Shown piece by piece: positions 1 through 14,300 of a DNA stretch of 64,000 nucleotides. The first letter of the stretch is position 1. The number at the start of each line of letters is the position of its first letter. Both the position numbers and the translations under genes were made by a program. The notes below the pieces were generated by a model that saw only the letters and a list, made by a program, of their open reading frames with translations, did not search any database and was not told the DNA's origin. The stretch spans positions 11,972,471 to 12,036,470 of the forward strand of contig OZ017767.1 in assembly GCA_963969345.1 (NCBI GenBank). Reading direction: 5' to 3'. The stretch comes from Turbatrix aceti. Lineage: Eukaryota; Nematoda; Chromadorea; Rhabditida; Panagrolaimidae.

Positions 1-3000
1 AATAATAATAAAAAGGTCATTGTAATTTAAGTGGATTGTTGCTACTTTTTCAACAAAGGCCAGGTAAAAACCCTCTAAATTTCTAGAAATACAGTACTCA
101 TTTTGTACTAAATACAAAATCATATGTGATTATAAAATTGCATCCAACTGACAAAATTTCTTTTGTCGTAAAGGTAAAAATTTAGATAGAAAAAAAAATG
201 TCGATACTTTTTTGTGTACTTTTTTATAAACATCAAATTATTTTTTTGTATAGTCCTCAACTTTTATTCTTTTTCCTTTACGTGCGTGAACGTCAACTTG
301 CGTCAACTCATCCAAATTTCCATTTTTCGTGTAGTATGCCTTTTGCATGTTACTTGATACCCACGCTTCTTTCTTTCCACTGTCATCAATCATCATTATC
401 TTATACAATCGTTTTTTATGCACCAAAAAAACTAAAATTATTCTTTCATTTATTGAATAGTAAATATACAATTTTTCTACCAAATAATGTTTTTCGATAT
501 CAGCATACTTTATTGAAAAAAAAATAAAGAAGGATTGCGACGTTATACAATGATATGTTGTAGCAAATACTAGCTAATTAAATACTGTGTGTACGAGTAA
601 GTGAATTGATTAAATTGAATTGAATTTTGAAATATTGTTACGATCGTGCTGACGTAAATTGAATTAAATAAATTAAACTTATGACCCGCAAAAAAATGTA
701 AACTTTAAATTGTGGTAACAAAAACGAATGCGTCGTTGGCATTTATGCGCAAAAATAGGATTACATATTGCAATTACTGTAAATGTTAAGTTATCTGTAA
801 AGCTTTATGTATTGTATTTAACCTTTTATGCTAGAGACAAAGTATAATTGCGAGATGTACAGTAACAAACATTACAAAAACATTTCAAAACTATTTTTAA
901 ATATTCCTTTTTGTTTTAATGTGTAAGTTAAGCTGTAACCAAAAAACTTTTTTTGCATGTTTTTTGCTCCAAAATTACCTTGTTGACTTGAAAAATGACA
1001 TAGAACATATAGCCACCTACACATACATAAAGCGAACCCATACTATCATAATTGAGAGAACATGTACAAAAGAAAAAACCGTAAGAGATTCATTAATGAG
1101 GGCAATGTCTAACTGGTTGGCACTTTTCTCTATTTACACGTTTTTTAGAAATCAAAAAAAAAAACAATAAAAATTTGCGGTTTGTTCTTTGAGAGGTCAA
1201 GGTGCACATCATCATTGTATGACGTCATGAGTATTATAATGCATGGTGCATTTATCTGACCACACTTGTGTATTATCTACACCAAATATTATTCCACCTA
1301 TTTCACTTATAAATACGTTCTCAAAAAATTGCTGCTTTGCGTGTCGCAGTCAACAGTTGGCGTTTGGTTGATAAAAGCTGAGCTGACAGGAGAGAAACTT
1401 GAAGATTGCACAGACGCAGGCCCAGGAAAAACAGCTGCACTAACTCGCATTACTTGGTTTGTCAGATGAGAGATGTTTTTCGTGATTTCTGATAGTAATA
1501 AATTTTTATAAACCAAGCGCTGATTGCCTTTTTTAAAAGCAAACCAAAATTATGAACAAATTTAAAGAATTCTTTATTTCTGGTCGTTTGTTTTTTTTAG
1601 CATTGTGAAGTTCTGTGGTACAAAAAATTTAGATGCTTTCTTCCGACAGGTTTATTCTCCGAAATGTGAGATCTTAAGAGTGTTTATTTCTTTTTACTAA
1701 AATGCAATTTGAAAAATTCCCGTAATGTTGGAAAAGTTTATCAGAAGAAAACGCAATGCATTAGTATTCTTTCTTTGATCCGGATTAGTCAATGACGTAA
1801 CTTCCCTGTCTCTAAAGGCAACGGGAACATGAAACAAATGTGTGATCCAACACATGACCCTGTATTACACTACATTGATTAACTGAACGTGATGTAACAA
1901 AGCCACCCAGCGGCCCCGGAAAATATATGAAAGACTGAAGATGGGATAATTCACTGTTGATCAACCGTATTGTGGGTATCATCGGTCGTCTGTGAAGGTT
2001 AGATAGGTTAACGCATGGTTGCATTTCTCACGAGACAATCGTATTACAAGGGTCATGGTAGTTTTTTTAAGATGAAATACTTTGAATATCGTTTTTGATG
2101 TTAAGTTGCGTAGTGTTGCATGAAAAAAAGCCACCCCTAAAATCTTTACAGAACATTTATGAGAAAATGTAAATTTTATGGTACTATTAACGAAGCACAC
2201 AAATTTAAATCAGTAATTTAAAAAAAATTTTGTACCTGCGATTGCCCTTTTATACTACACATAAAGGCTCACAATTTAACAGCACAGAGGAGAGCAAACA
2301 GAGGAAAACAATAGACAAACCCCAACCAACATCGAATCGCGCACAACTGATAAAACTGCGTCCTTCTTTAAAGCTAAGCTTTTAAGCAGGTGCTCTAATG
2401 CCGCCAAATCCCTTGGTACTATATCCTTTTTTGTTGCTACAGTACGCTTTATTTTCCATTACCTTCCCAGAGATGCTTTTATCACTCATAAACATCACAT
2501 AACTTAAACGTTTTTTTCTTCTAAAATTAAAACACATGTACAAAAACACAATTTTTACCTGACCTTTTATGATCAGGCGCAGTTTACTGCAAGCACTGCG
2601 AAGATGTACATAAAAAAATCCGGTAGACAGACGACGGATGTGTAAAAATCAATTGCAGTCATGGAATGCGTGTACTATGCGTGCACGCGTACAACCTGAT
2701 ATCATGGCTAACGCTTTAATTGCAGAAAATTGTAAAAAATTGTTTTCGCTGGAGCGCGATGAACGCAATTTCCGATCAACGGTGCAGGGGGTTAGATAGA
2801 AAGCGTTAGAAACTGTTTAGTCTATTTGTTTAGTTTTTTGATAGACTTCGAACGACACAAGCTTTTAAAAATGACGAAAATCAGAATTTTGGTTTTATCA
2901 ACATTACCCGAACTCTTTTTTTTACATATATTTTGTATTTGGTGTTTTATAAAAAAAATGTAAATTTTATATTTTGTTAAAAAATAATGAAACAACGGCG

Positions 3001-5181
3001 CACAAAAAACATCTGCCTGCTGATGAAATTTGTACAACTGAAAAAAAATTTTACGTTATAAAAGAAAGTAAAATTTTTTTTAAGTTTTGAAGATAAATAC
3101 CGATTCAATTAATCCATTGATAAAAAAATATAACGCATACGAGCAGGGATGTTATTTTTTACATTTTCTAGTGTTACAACACAAGGGTTTTAAATTTAAA
3201 AGTGCAAAAAAAACGTAAGCAAAAAATACATTTTTTTGCGCAAGACAATTGAATTCAGTTTAAAAAATTTTACTATTGGTTGTTTATAGACTGAACTTCC
3301 TCTTCCCTCGACACCAAATATTTATCAAAGTCACCCGGACATTTTTTTCTACATTGATCATAATGTGGTCAGGGATTTTGTGCTCCTCAATATCTAGTTA
3401 TACTTTTTGTCCCTAAATTTAACTGTCTGTCGTCTCTTCTCAAAACCAGTCGTTTCTTCAAAGTAGAGACCAGGCAACTAGATGGAAAATTTATAAACAT
3501 CACTGTAACACCACCGTGCTGCAAGCCAGGCGTTTGTGCGTTATTTGTGTGTATACAGTACGCACGCTGCAGTGTGACTAACTGACGGCTGACACAACAA
3601 CAGACGACAACGACGACGAGCGAGCATCGAAAGAAGTGCATTTGTTAGTAAGCGAGCAAGCAAACGAACGATGGAAGAAAGAAAGAAAGACTTATTCTAT
3701 TCACGTGCTTTGCCCTCTCAAGCAAGGCCAAGGCCGGAACCAGAGCAGGGCATTCGGGAACACATTGGGTCTCTTCTTTTTATTTTTGTAGTTTGCCCGA
3801 GCTTCAGTACAAGCAACAAGCTAATATGTATGAATAATGCATTTGACGTCTTTTTTTGTTTGTTTTGTTCGCAGAAAAAAACCACGTGGTGTAAAAAATG
3901 GAAATAAAGCGTTGCAAAAAATAATCCGTTTATATTAAAAAAAATGTTTATCGCGCACAAAACATACTCAACATTCGTCGAAAAAGCTAATCCTGTAATC
4001 TCCGACCTTATCAAGCAAAAAAGATAAACAACGCGCTTTTTGCACGGTAGACCGGAGAAAAACTTAATAGAAGAAACTACAGCAAATCCATGCGTTCACA
4101 GAAATCGTTGCAGACACGCAGGGGTCAAAGGTCACCTTGCAACGTCAAAGCATTCCAAAAATTTTCATCAAGTTGTTGTGATACTTGTATGACGCCTGCT
4201 GATACTTTTAACTTTTTGCCAAAATTTAAATTTTGATGTAAACGTTAGGCCGTCATGTAAATATAAAATTCTACAAAACGCATAAACTTTCTATTTTTTT
4301 CGTTTCATATTTGGTGACTACAAAATGTACTTTTCTTCAACTTTTTGCGCAATCCCAATTTCTGATCTCATACGTGAACATTAGATTAGGGTGTGAAGAA
4401 GCGACAAATTTGACAAATGTAAAGCAAAAATTCTCAATTACGCACACTTACCACACAAGTGCTACGCACATGCTGAAGTCAGACAGACAGCGAATCGTTT
4501 CTCTTCACACTGACGCACGCCATCGTACAAACGCATACTAACTTTTAGTCAAAGAGCAAAAGCTGGCGCCCGGCCTCACGCGTTGTTGCCGAACCTTACT
4601 TATTACATTAGTAAAGAAACAAAATTCACATTGCCCCCAAACATGTTTTTGCGAAAAAAAACAAAAACCAAAGTGACATTTTTTGATTACTTAAGAATAT
4701 ATTTATTTATTAAATAATTGTTATACAAAGAATGCAAGAAATAATGTAATATAAATGACATTTGTTAGTAATAAAAAAATAGTAAGGCCTCAAAAAAATG
4801 TGATAGTAGAAAATATCATTGGGAAATAACTTGTGAGAATAATTTTAAGACATTTTTTATTCAAGCGACAAAAAAAGATTACAATAAACCATGTACGAAT
4901 ATGTTTATTGTCAAAGTAGTTTTTTAAACAAGTTTTTCACTACTTGCAAAATATTTGTAAAATATAATTTCAATTTATGTTTGTTACCAAAAAAAAGCAA
5001 AGCCGATATGAATCCAGGTAATTGGTTTCTTTCTATTTTTTTCAGGTAATTAGAAAAAGTAGTCATGGTTACAAAAAAATTATGAAAACGAAAAAAAAAC
5101 TATAGAATTTCAATGTCAAAATTAATCTCACAAATAAATACAACCTTTTTGGGAATGTAAAAAATGCGCAAAAAAAGGTGT
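1..5181. other. Intergenic stretch without a supported gene
   Basis: This AT-rich stretch has many homopolymer A and T runs. Open frames are short, low-complexity and without recognisable domains or consistent splice signals. A purine-rich piece near 3590-3760 opens with an ATG at 3671, but the encoded peptide has no family resemblance and quickly enters a T-rich run, so it was not called. No tRNA, transposase or clear terminal repeats were seen. Confidence 0.6.
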
Positions 5182-7122
5182 TTAGAAAAGTGTGCCATAA
5201 GCGACCCAAACGTTTGTCTCATCCTTGGAATACATGACGCCGTATTCAAAAGGTGGTTGGATGTGAACAAGCGGAATCGAATCCTTTCGGTTTTGCAAAA
5301 GCCGTTTTTTGGTCTCATGCATGTTGACGCCTTCCGCTGTCAGCGAGAAGTTTGTCTGAAACAAAATTTTATTCTTCAAGAAAATAAAAGCGTTAAACTC
5401 ACGCCAACCATGATATTCTGGAACACAGAGTTGTTGTTATCAAGCATAATTTTCTTTGATCCAAAGTCTTTAATTGTAACAAGAGATTTCTGTTCAATTT
5501 TTGGAATGACAAAGTGTCCGTGAATGCGTTCGCCTTCGACGGAGAGTCGTGCACGAAGCTCTTCGCGGCCAAGAGCTACAAAGTCGTCTGGATTTTCGTT
5601 GTACGCGGTAATGAACTTGTACGCAGGATCCCGAAGCGGGACGGATACAATGTTGTCAGCTTTGCCGTAGCGTTTGATGATCATATCAGTCTTGAAGATA
5701 AGCTGGTCGACGAATTTGGACTGAAGTTCGTTGGACTTGAGTTCAGTCTCCCCGTACAGTGCACCACGACCAGAGGCAAAAGGCATACGGAATTGCGCGG
5801 TGGAGAATGCATAGGCAAATGGGTCGGATGACGCAACGGGTAAATCTTTGTCGTTGTCATCGACGTTGAAATCTGCCTTGAGGTTACGGGAAAAGTCTTC
5901 ACCGGATCCATAGCAAATGGAGACGCCGGAAGAAATACCGGAGGGATGGCAGCTTTCAGTTTCGTTGTTTTTGCGCTACAACTTTTTATGTTATATTGGT
6001 GAAAAAAAAAACAAAAAAACAAACATCGATGAGGATTTTGGTTTCTGTGTAGCCATGCAGAGGGAAAACATGATGGTACACTTCCCGGGTTTCACGGATT
6101 GTGTTGCGGTAATTTGCTAAATTAATTAATTAAACAATTAAAATAAAAACACTTTCTGTATTTTTTTTGTAATATAATAAAAAATTATTTTCTTCCTAAA
6201 CGTTTTTTTTTAATTTTAAACTTGGGTTTTTTTATTTTGTGCAAAAAACTGGAAAAGTAGTTTTTGAAATAAAAAAAATAAACTCACATCCAAAGTAAGG
6301 TTTGAGCGCCTCGTCAGAAATCTGTGCATGCCTCCCGATCTCCGAAATGAGATATCCGTTGACAAGTGGCGAGAAAACGTATGGCTGATTTGGTGATACA
6401 ACCTGAAGGTTGCCGTAATGGTAATTTGTAAGTTCCGGGGGAGTGTCAAATGTCGGCGCAATTTTTGGCATCGTTTTTGTGTTCGTCTTTGTCTTCATCG
6501 TAATAACCCTGGACGACGAAGACACCTTCGACGTCGATGTCAACGCCGTGGGTCTTACCGTATCGGGTTCCTTCTGATCAGTTATCCAGCGTCCAGCGAT
6601 GATGGCAGCGCTGGGAGCATCATCATTCTTTTGAAATTTCATTGGGGCGGGGGTTAAAAAACTTTCCTTGGCCCAAAAAGAAATAGCATCGGCGACGCTG
6701 TTGTTTTCGGACGTTATAGGCAGGTAGAAGAAGCAGACGACCAGGAACACAGCAGCCAGCGTGAGAGCCGCAATGATGACTTCGTGGCAGCAGAGCTTGC
6801 TTGTGCAGTACCGATTACGGTTACGTTCGTGCAGGGGAACCGTGCTATCCGTGTTCGTGGGCGATTCGTCGCTGCTGAATGTCACCACGACAGGTGGCTT
6901 GGTTTTTCCCTTGGATGTCAGCTTTGGTGTTTCTTCCAGGGTGATCCCGGACGCAGACGAGTGGTCATCCGGCGCGAGCGGTTCCTTTTCCTCGGTGATG
7001 ATGTTCAACTCACCGGTGGTCATGCTTTGGCGACGAAAGTGCTTCTTGGGCGACGGGGTGATCGTTTGCTTGGCGTGAGTAGGATTTGAGAGTTGCTTTG
7101 GATGATTTGGCGTTGCTGACAT
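5182..7122 (-). CDS. Type II single-pass membrane protein of unknown family, 4 exons, about 557 aa
   Basis: Coding exons in transcript order are 7122-6288, 6116-6025, 5975-5403 and 5355-5182. Intron phases agree at every junction (1, 0, 0), and the frame runs to a TAA at 5182-5184. The start is the ATG at 7120-7122. It lies 21 nt after a TTTTGCAG acceptor, which suits a trans-spliced leader or a 5' UTR intron. Residues 1-113 are hydrophilic and rich in Ser, Thr, Pro and Lys. A membrane segment lies at about 114-135, preceded by basic residues and a Cys-Cys pair, so the N-terminus should be cytoplasmic. About 420 residues then face outward: a Ser/Thr/Lys-rich stalk and a more ordered C-terminal part. 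I do not recognise the family. The last 150 residues have a faint fasciclin-like look that I could not verify. Exon 2 is only 92 nt and was placed because it alone reconciles the phases on both sides. Confidence 0.8.
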
Positions 7123-10100
7123 CTTCTGCAACGCTGCTTTTTTCTGCAAAAGGTGTAGTTTAAAACTACGTTATTCGTTATTTCGTGTAAAAACGCGAGC
7201 TGAAAAACAGGAATTGTATAACGATTAGTAATTTTTATCCGGATTACCTAAATTATTTTTTTGTTCCAAAATATGAAAGCCCCGACATTTCAATTTTTTT
7301 CTTATACAAAATCTCTCACTTTTGGTGTAAGCGACCACATCACAACAAAAGTACATTGTTTTCAACACCAAAGCTCTCTCGTGATCAGCAGCTTGTAAAT
7401 CATTCCCTGTAGACAAAGAACAACAAAAAGGTATGAGTCACTGAAAACATTTACAGTATCAAACGCCCAAAAAAATTGAAAGCCATGGCACAAATCAAAA
7501 GAATCATCGAGAACAACAATGAATCATTAATTCCTGATTTAGAATGCCTAAAAAATCAAGAGAATGTGCTCGATGATCACTAGACATCCTATTTAGATGA
7601 GAGCGCCTGCTAACCGTGCCTATGGTCAGTCACCTTTCCCCGCCCTTCCACCCCGCCTGTCTGCCTACCGACAGACGCCAGATTGCCGTATATGCACTGC
7701 GAGTGGCCGAGTAAATACCAAAACAAAGGCGACTAAAGGATCCCCCGATCCGAGGTCACCAGGCTCACACACTTTCTTCCCAGCTTGTGCAACACTTACT
7801 TTGACACAATTGTATTGTAAATCACCAGATATGGGCTTTCCATTCATTCTGATTCAAAGTAGACTGCTATTTTCTAGCAAATAAACTGGTTTCCAAAAAA
7901 AACTGTCATTCGCGCACGTGTTTTTCGTAATGTTAAAGTTTTTCGAGACAAAAGTTGTGGAAATACTAATTTTTGCTATAAAACAAATTGCTATGAGCCC
8001 CGTTCTCTTAAACACGGGCTATAGTTTTTTTTACAAAACAGTTTTGGTAAAATAAATAAACTCGCGCAGACTACAGTATCACAAAACATAAAAAAACCAA
8101 AATTGTTCAATTTGACTCAAATTTTTAAAATTATTATTTCCGCAAAATGTTTTTTTTTACTGTAAAAAATCTAAACTTCTAAGACACCAAGAGGCACCAT
8201 TTTTTTCCATTGTTCTGATCCCGAAACAGCGCCCCCATCCCTACACTGTCTATCTTACATACTATGCTCTCCCCAAACCCCAAACAACGTACAAACTGCA
8301 AAAAAACAAAAAGAAGAAAGCAACGAAGCAAGCTTTGGGGATAGATGTCGACAAAAACAGCGCAATTTCCTGTGCTTGTGTTCCGAATAAAGAAGCACCA
8401 CGGCCACATTACAACGCCGCCTTCGACTATTTATGGGTGATGAAAAAAAAAGAAGGTAGACAAGGACTTTTTGTCTCAGGCAACTCCTTTTCAATGAGTT
8501 TTTTTTTGTAGGTGCCGACCTGGGGAACAGGAAGTGGCAAACGGAAGAAAAAAATACAAGCGTTGGTCAGGTGCGCATCACAAAAAAAGAGAAGCGCTCG
8601 TTGTTCGTGTGTAAGCTGGGAAGAACAGAAAAAATTAAGAGTGAATAATTTTTTGTCGATATTACACGATAGATCCGGGAACACGGGCAATGGACTTCAT
8701 GTCCTGCCCTGCTTGTATGACCGACTAACTGCCGGAGTGTAGAAAGCGCGCGTCTGTGAGTGTCTATGTTGATCCAAAAACAATGGTTGCAAAGCAATAG
8801 CCCTCATTGAAGAAGGCATATCAAAGTAATGAAAAATGCAACTTGTAACACGAGATATTTTTATTTCAACATTAAACAATGCCTTCTCTAATTTTAATAT
8901 TTATTTTTACAATAACTGTACTCCATAAGTTGTTAGGTAAAAATTTATCACGTTTTGTCGATTGACTTGACACTTGTGACATGACATAAGTGTAATGCAG
9001 CAAACATTCTTACTTAGCTCAGTTTTATGAGTTCAAAATGTCACAATGCCAAAAAAATCGAAGTCGTCAAATGAATTTAAAAAACGAATATTACTTAAGT
9101 TTTTATTGTAAATTTATCAACACTAGTGTTTTTTAATATCAGGTTAAATACGATATTTGATTTAAGTTAAACAACAAAAAAATACACAACAATGCTTATA
9201 ACTGAAAACTAATAGCCAAGTCCTCACTTATAGTTATGTTAATGTAAGACACCCCAAACTATGTATGTACAAAATGTTATAAGATAGAAATGACCTAGCG
9301 GGACTTGGGCACATCTAATCGTAAATTTACGACTATCTTCTTTTTTGTGCTTACAAATAAAGAAAATTGCAAGAAAAGTATGAGCGCGTACCAAAATTTC
9401 TCGAAAGACAACCCCCTACATTACGATGGTCTTCGGCTAAACAGAAGTGGCGCACGAAGGCCAATGGAAAAAGAACTTTTTTGTCGGTTTATGACAAGAT
9501 TACCAGACCGCTTCAAGAAAAAAATAAACATACGGCAAGCATAAAATTACGGTACGTAATACTTTTGGGCTTTTGCTTTGTTGTGAAGCACAGATCTACT
9601 CTTCCGATAAGGAGTTCGCCAGTCTTTGGGTGGTGAAATGTGTGGGTGACGTAGCACATTGTCTGGAGGCGCGGGGTCTGGTTACAAAGGCAAGAGTTCC
9701 GATTTGCTTCTCAGGACTGACCGAGTCGCGCAGCTAGCAGCGAGCTAAAACAGTGATTTTGTTAGATGGTGTGCGCCATGCCATGCATAAATTAGACTGA
9801 CATTTACCGCATCGCGATAGTCACATCGTTTAGGAGGAAAAAAAGATGAATATGAGTCAGGGAACTTCACGAAAACAACGGCACGATTACACATCACAAA
9901 TATTTACTGAGTGTGAGTCAAAAACATGAAAATTTTGACATTAACTTTGTTGATTTGGAAGCTATCAATAACTTCGGAAAATAATGCACAACATAAAAAC
10001 GTGATTCTCTTAAAAAATATTGCTTGCAATACGTTCCTGAAAGCAGGACAAACGGAACGGTCTTGTTTTTTAGTCACACGCTCATGAAATCAGTCGTGCA

Positions 10101-13100
10101 CAAATAGTACAAGCAGATCAATAATTATGTAGGTGGTCAGAGGGGACAGGACAAGTCACTCAGTTTTAGAATTTAAGGTCGGATACAAAAAAGTTTTTTT
10201 TTTTTGTATTACTGGTCTCATGGTACAACAACGAGCCAGACTAAACAGGGGTCATCAAAAGCACAACCGGGACAATGAAATTTTTTTTCACACTTATTTT
10301 TTGAGGAGAATGCTTGAAAAGGACGGTGAAAGGCGCGGACATAAATATTTGTGGTATCGGACGTTTAAAAAATGTAAAAACGGGGTGCAAACCATTTTTG
10401 ACGAATGTTGCTACTAAATTTTTTTATAATTTGTGTCTTTATTTGTAAATAAGCAGTTTTAAAAGATTATTTGTACATATTTACAGAGAACTTGTGATCG
10501 CAATTTTGTATGTAGGGAACATTTATCGGTGCCAAAAAAAAGAAGTTTTTCTCTAAATTTCTCGATTACGATAACAAAAAATCTAAAATTTTAAATATGG
10601 TTTGGCAATCGAAGGGCTTACATGTTTTCTGATGCTCATAATTTCACGGTTTATTGTTGTATCTTGGTTTTGATTGAACGTATTCATTCAATCGGTTTTT
10701 AGTGTTCATTGTCTCATGGTCTTAAAAAATATTTTTTTATCCGAAATCAAAAATGCCGATGCGCAAAACTGCCAAAGTCAACACTATAGGCGCGAATAAA
10801 CGCACTCATTTTTCGTTCCATTGTCGGAAAACAAGGGCCCGCGTTCGTGCAAAATCAGGCAGCATCCGTGCGGTTTTGCAATTCTCCCATGTTTTTTTAG
10901 CTTGCCTGTGTATATACCTTGTTTTCCTTTCATTTGTTAACTAACTTTACGTTTTGTTCGTACTGACAACAGATAATAAACTCTTCCTACTTACTCTCGA
11001 CTTCTCTGTGGCGCTTCCCTCGCGTGGTCCTTTCCACTATGAAACCCTCTACACAGTAACTCAAACATAAAAAAAATTAAAACAAAGTCAATGTCAATGT
11101 TATCAACTTCTCTAATCCATAAAAGCATGTTTGTAGATTTTTCAAAACAAACAAAAATGGACAACAACAAAAAGGTGATGATTCTTTGAGCGCCAAATTA
11201 CAATGTACACAGGGATCGGCGAAAACAATCTCTCTGTCCCTCATTGCGCCAACACCACCGATTTAGTGCGACACCATGTTTTTGCTGAAAAACCGTTGCG
11301 TCACTGAGTGTATGCGCGCTTCTGAGATGTGATGCGCTGATAGCCGCCGTCAAGCATGCAGACGCCTTTATTTGACCGTGTCAAGGAAAGGTGGAGCGGT
11401 CGCGCAACATGCTTTGAGGACGCAGAAGGCTGAGTGATTTCTGTTTCGCGTCGCAACAAAAAAAAGTCTAATTTTTTAAATAAAAATTGAAAAACTTAGA
11501 AGTGAATTTAACAATGAAAACTATTTTTAAAAGACGTTTATTAACTTTTTTATACTGATATTTTTTTATTAGTTGTGTTTTGATAGACAGCCAAATGAAA
11601 ACCAAACTTGTGGAAACTATTACAAAACCCGTTTGTATGTTGTTGATGATTGCATCTTGCTCCCGATATGTCGGGATATCGACGGGAAATGTAAGGCGTT
11701 GGTGATCCAAATTTTGTTAAAAATCGTTAAATTCAAGACAATTTTTCACGTGAAGACGTCAACGTTAGTCATTATTCCTATTGAGCTGATCACAACTTTG
11801 TGGCTACAATTATTATTAAATTTTGTAGTACAAATACAAATAAACATGTATATTATTTGTACAAAAACTTAAATTTTTTTGCTTTTGACCCTAATTTACC
11901 TTTTTTTTGTCTATTTTTTGTTGGTGTAGGAAAGGTATCCCTGACTCTCACAGCACTCTGACGATGGTACCCTTTCTACCCTTGACTCATTTGCTCTATC
12001 GTTCTTGTCGCTCTCTCCGACAAATCAGTTTTTGAGTTGCACAATACTGTGAGTCGAGCTCGGCAGGCAGGCCTTACATACTGCTGCGCAAGACGAAGGG
12101 TTATCGCTCGATCAAATCTCATTTTTCATGTCTTACCTCCTTACTTCTTCTTGCTCGTCGTCTCATCTTGCTCCTCGAGGCGACTTGAACAGTATGTGCA
12201 TGCTTCCGCGGCAAACCCTATGTTTATGAATTTTATGAACCAAACACTAATATTTTGTTGAATTGTTTTATTTTTAAAATTAAATGTCGTTAAACTGCAA
12301 CAGTGAGGTCAGTCTGCATACATACATGTACCAATATTAGTGGTCAATTTTTGACATTTTCATGTTCAAATCGTTATTGTTGCACTTAATTCGTTTCACA
12401 TCAATTTGGCATTTAATTGCAAATGTATTATTTTATGTTTAACCTTGAATTTACTAGTTTTTTGCATCGTTGGATCTCCTGCCCAGCAGACCACGGATAA
12501 AAATTAATTTTTTTTAGCAAAATCAATTGCATTTACGAATTTATAATTTTTTAGTACTAACTTTTTTATGTATTTATTTTCATTTATTTGCTTTTATTTT
12601 TGGCTTTGAGATAAATATTCTTACAAATAAAAATTCTAATTTTTTCCCCCTTTGTTATTTATTGCGTTTTTTAAAAAGGACCGTCATGCCATCACCTTCC
12701 TGCCTGGATCATCGCAGGAATTTTATTCTTTTCTGAACAAAAATTCTACCCTGCATGAACAACAATGAACTTTTTTTACCACCACAGCGTAACCATCTCA
12801 AGGCTATATAGTACCATTGCAATCCTTGGATAGATTCACATTATAAGAGCACCTTTTTTTGATCCAGACTCCTATGTACACCAATCATGCATGACAAAGA
12901 CCACAATTGTACAACCAGCCACCTTTTGAGATTTCTTTCTGTTTATTTTGCCCACAAAAAGTTTATATTTGACAAACGAGAAATGGTAAGGCGGATATAT
13001 ACTTACTTGGGTACTACGGAGTGATGTCTGACACTGTAGGGGGTGATTGCTGGGTAAACATGAGGTGAATTATTTCAAAATGGATTTTTGTATCTAAATA

Positions 13101-14240
13101 CGAAAGTGTTGTGGTATTTGTTTATTAGAACACGTATCGGTTGATAGTTTATAAGGATTACAAAAAATTTTTGAACTGCGGAAAATCGAACCTGAAACCT
13201 TTGTTTTGCTGTAAAAAACATCTGTTCTTAGTTAGCAGCGTGTGTTGAAGCTTTCTTTTACTTCATAATTTTTTCTCTAATTGTTTCTGCACAGTTCTAA
13301 CTCAAAACTTTATTTTAGTCACTGTGGCTTTAGGTTTAAAACTTTCTTTTTACTATTCTAGAAAAAAACCCTTGTAATTTTTTTGCTCATGCATAATTTT
13401 TACGGCATGTGATAAACAAAAAATTAATCCAAATATTGACGACCGTGATCGTGACTCTCCGTTGACGACGTTCCAAGTCACCCTCGCGCGCTGCACTGCG
13501 CACTGCACTAGACACGACCGGTGGGTCGGTTGTTAGAGACGCGCGTCGCTTTCGTCCACATCACTCTTCTCCTCCTTAAGGAATTGCAAACAGGTTTTGT
13601 ACCCACGAATTTTTTGTACCAGTATTGCTTGAAATATTTAATATTTTTATTTTTTTGTTACAAAAAAACATTGTTTTTTTCACAACGAATGTTGCCATGT
13701 TTATGGCATGATTTTTGTTTGAACCAATAACAATTTTCTTCATGTTAATAAATCATTTCTTTTTTTCTTTGGAAAAACAAGTCAGAAATCAAGCTCATTT
13801 ATTTGCACAAAAAGTAGTGTACTAGGTCATCGTAAAAAATTATTTATAATTTTTGTAAAGCGTCACTATCAATTCCTTTGATCTACGCATTTTTTTTATT
13901 TTCGGCCGGAGAGCTCTTCAAAAATCAAACAAAAGCATAAACGTTTGTCCGTTCTTTTCATCGCGCATCACTTCGATGATACAGACGGCTATCTTTCATG
14001 TGATCTCGCAGGCAGACATGAGTTCAGTTCAGTTGTTTTGTCTCTTCTCTTTTGCATGTAACGAATGTCCCACTCACCCTTTCGGGCTTTTTCGGATTCT
14101 TACACCTACAAGTTTTCCCAGACGGAAAAACATTTGAAAAACAGTTGACAGCAGAGTTAGAACAATGATGCATTATAGTTCGCCAAAAAGGCAGCTTTAT
14201 GGGTCATAGTCTTCTGTGTAGAAGTAGTCTATGTCGTTAA
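7123..14240. other. Intergenic stretch without a supported protein gene
   Basis: About 7 kb follows the 5' end of the type II membrane protein gene. Near 7415 on the minus strand there is an acceptor-like sequence that could begin a 5' UTR exon of that gene. A locally GC-rich piece at 7595-7800 has an open frame without domains. The only other recognisable item is a fragment of a dispersed repeat at 10744-10827, listed separately. No tRNA, rRNA or intact transposase was found. Confidence 0.55.
10744..10827 (+). repeat. Fragment of a dispersed, possibly transposon-derived repeat
   Basis: This roughly 84-bp segment aligns well with 35266-35345, in the right arm of the large inverted repeat at 34446-35454, and so also with its left arm in reverse complement. 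In one frame both copies read as a short basic peptide containing MPMR followed by AAK or TAK. This is loosely like the helix-turn-helix part of Tc1/mariner transposases, which is inference only. There are at least three copies in one window, so it belongs to a repeat family. Confidence 0.6.
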
Positions 14241-14300
14241 GGTATTCATATTATTTGCATTTCCATGAAATGCCAAAAAAATGCAAGTAATATGAATACC
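14241..14300 (+). ncRNA. miRNA-precursor-like hairpin
   Basis: The 60-nt segment folds into a near-perfect stem. Bases 14241-14262 pair with 14279-14300 with one G:U pair if transcribed on the plus strand. The terminal loop is about 16 nt. Flanking bases on both sides allow a few further pairs after a small internal loop (GTT with AAC). Stem length, loop length and intergenic position fit an animal pre-miRNA. A short palindromic MITE remnant or chance are the alternatives. No known miRNA seed was recognised. Confidence 0.4.

Noticed and set aside
2280..2420. Minus-strand tRNA-like stretch (TTAGAGCACCTGCTTA and GATTCGA)
   Set aside because: Acceptor and T stems do not pair, so it is at most a decayed tRNA-derived fragment.
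3671..3907. 78-codon frame starting with a charged peptide
   Set aside because: Only the first 30 residues look non-random. The rest is T-rich translation and no acceptor or family supports it.
13140..13260. Minus-strand GGTTCGATTTTC resembling a tRNA B-box
   Set aside because: No cloverleaf with proper A-box and anticodon arm could be drawn.
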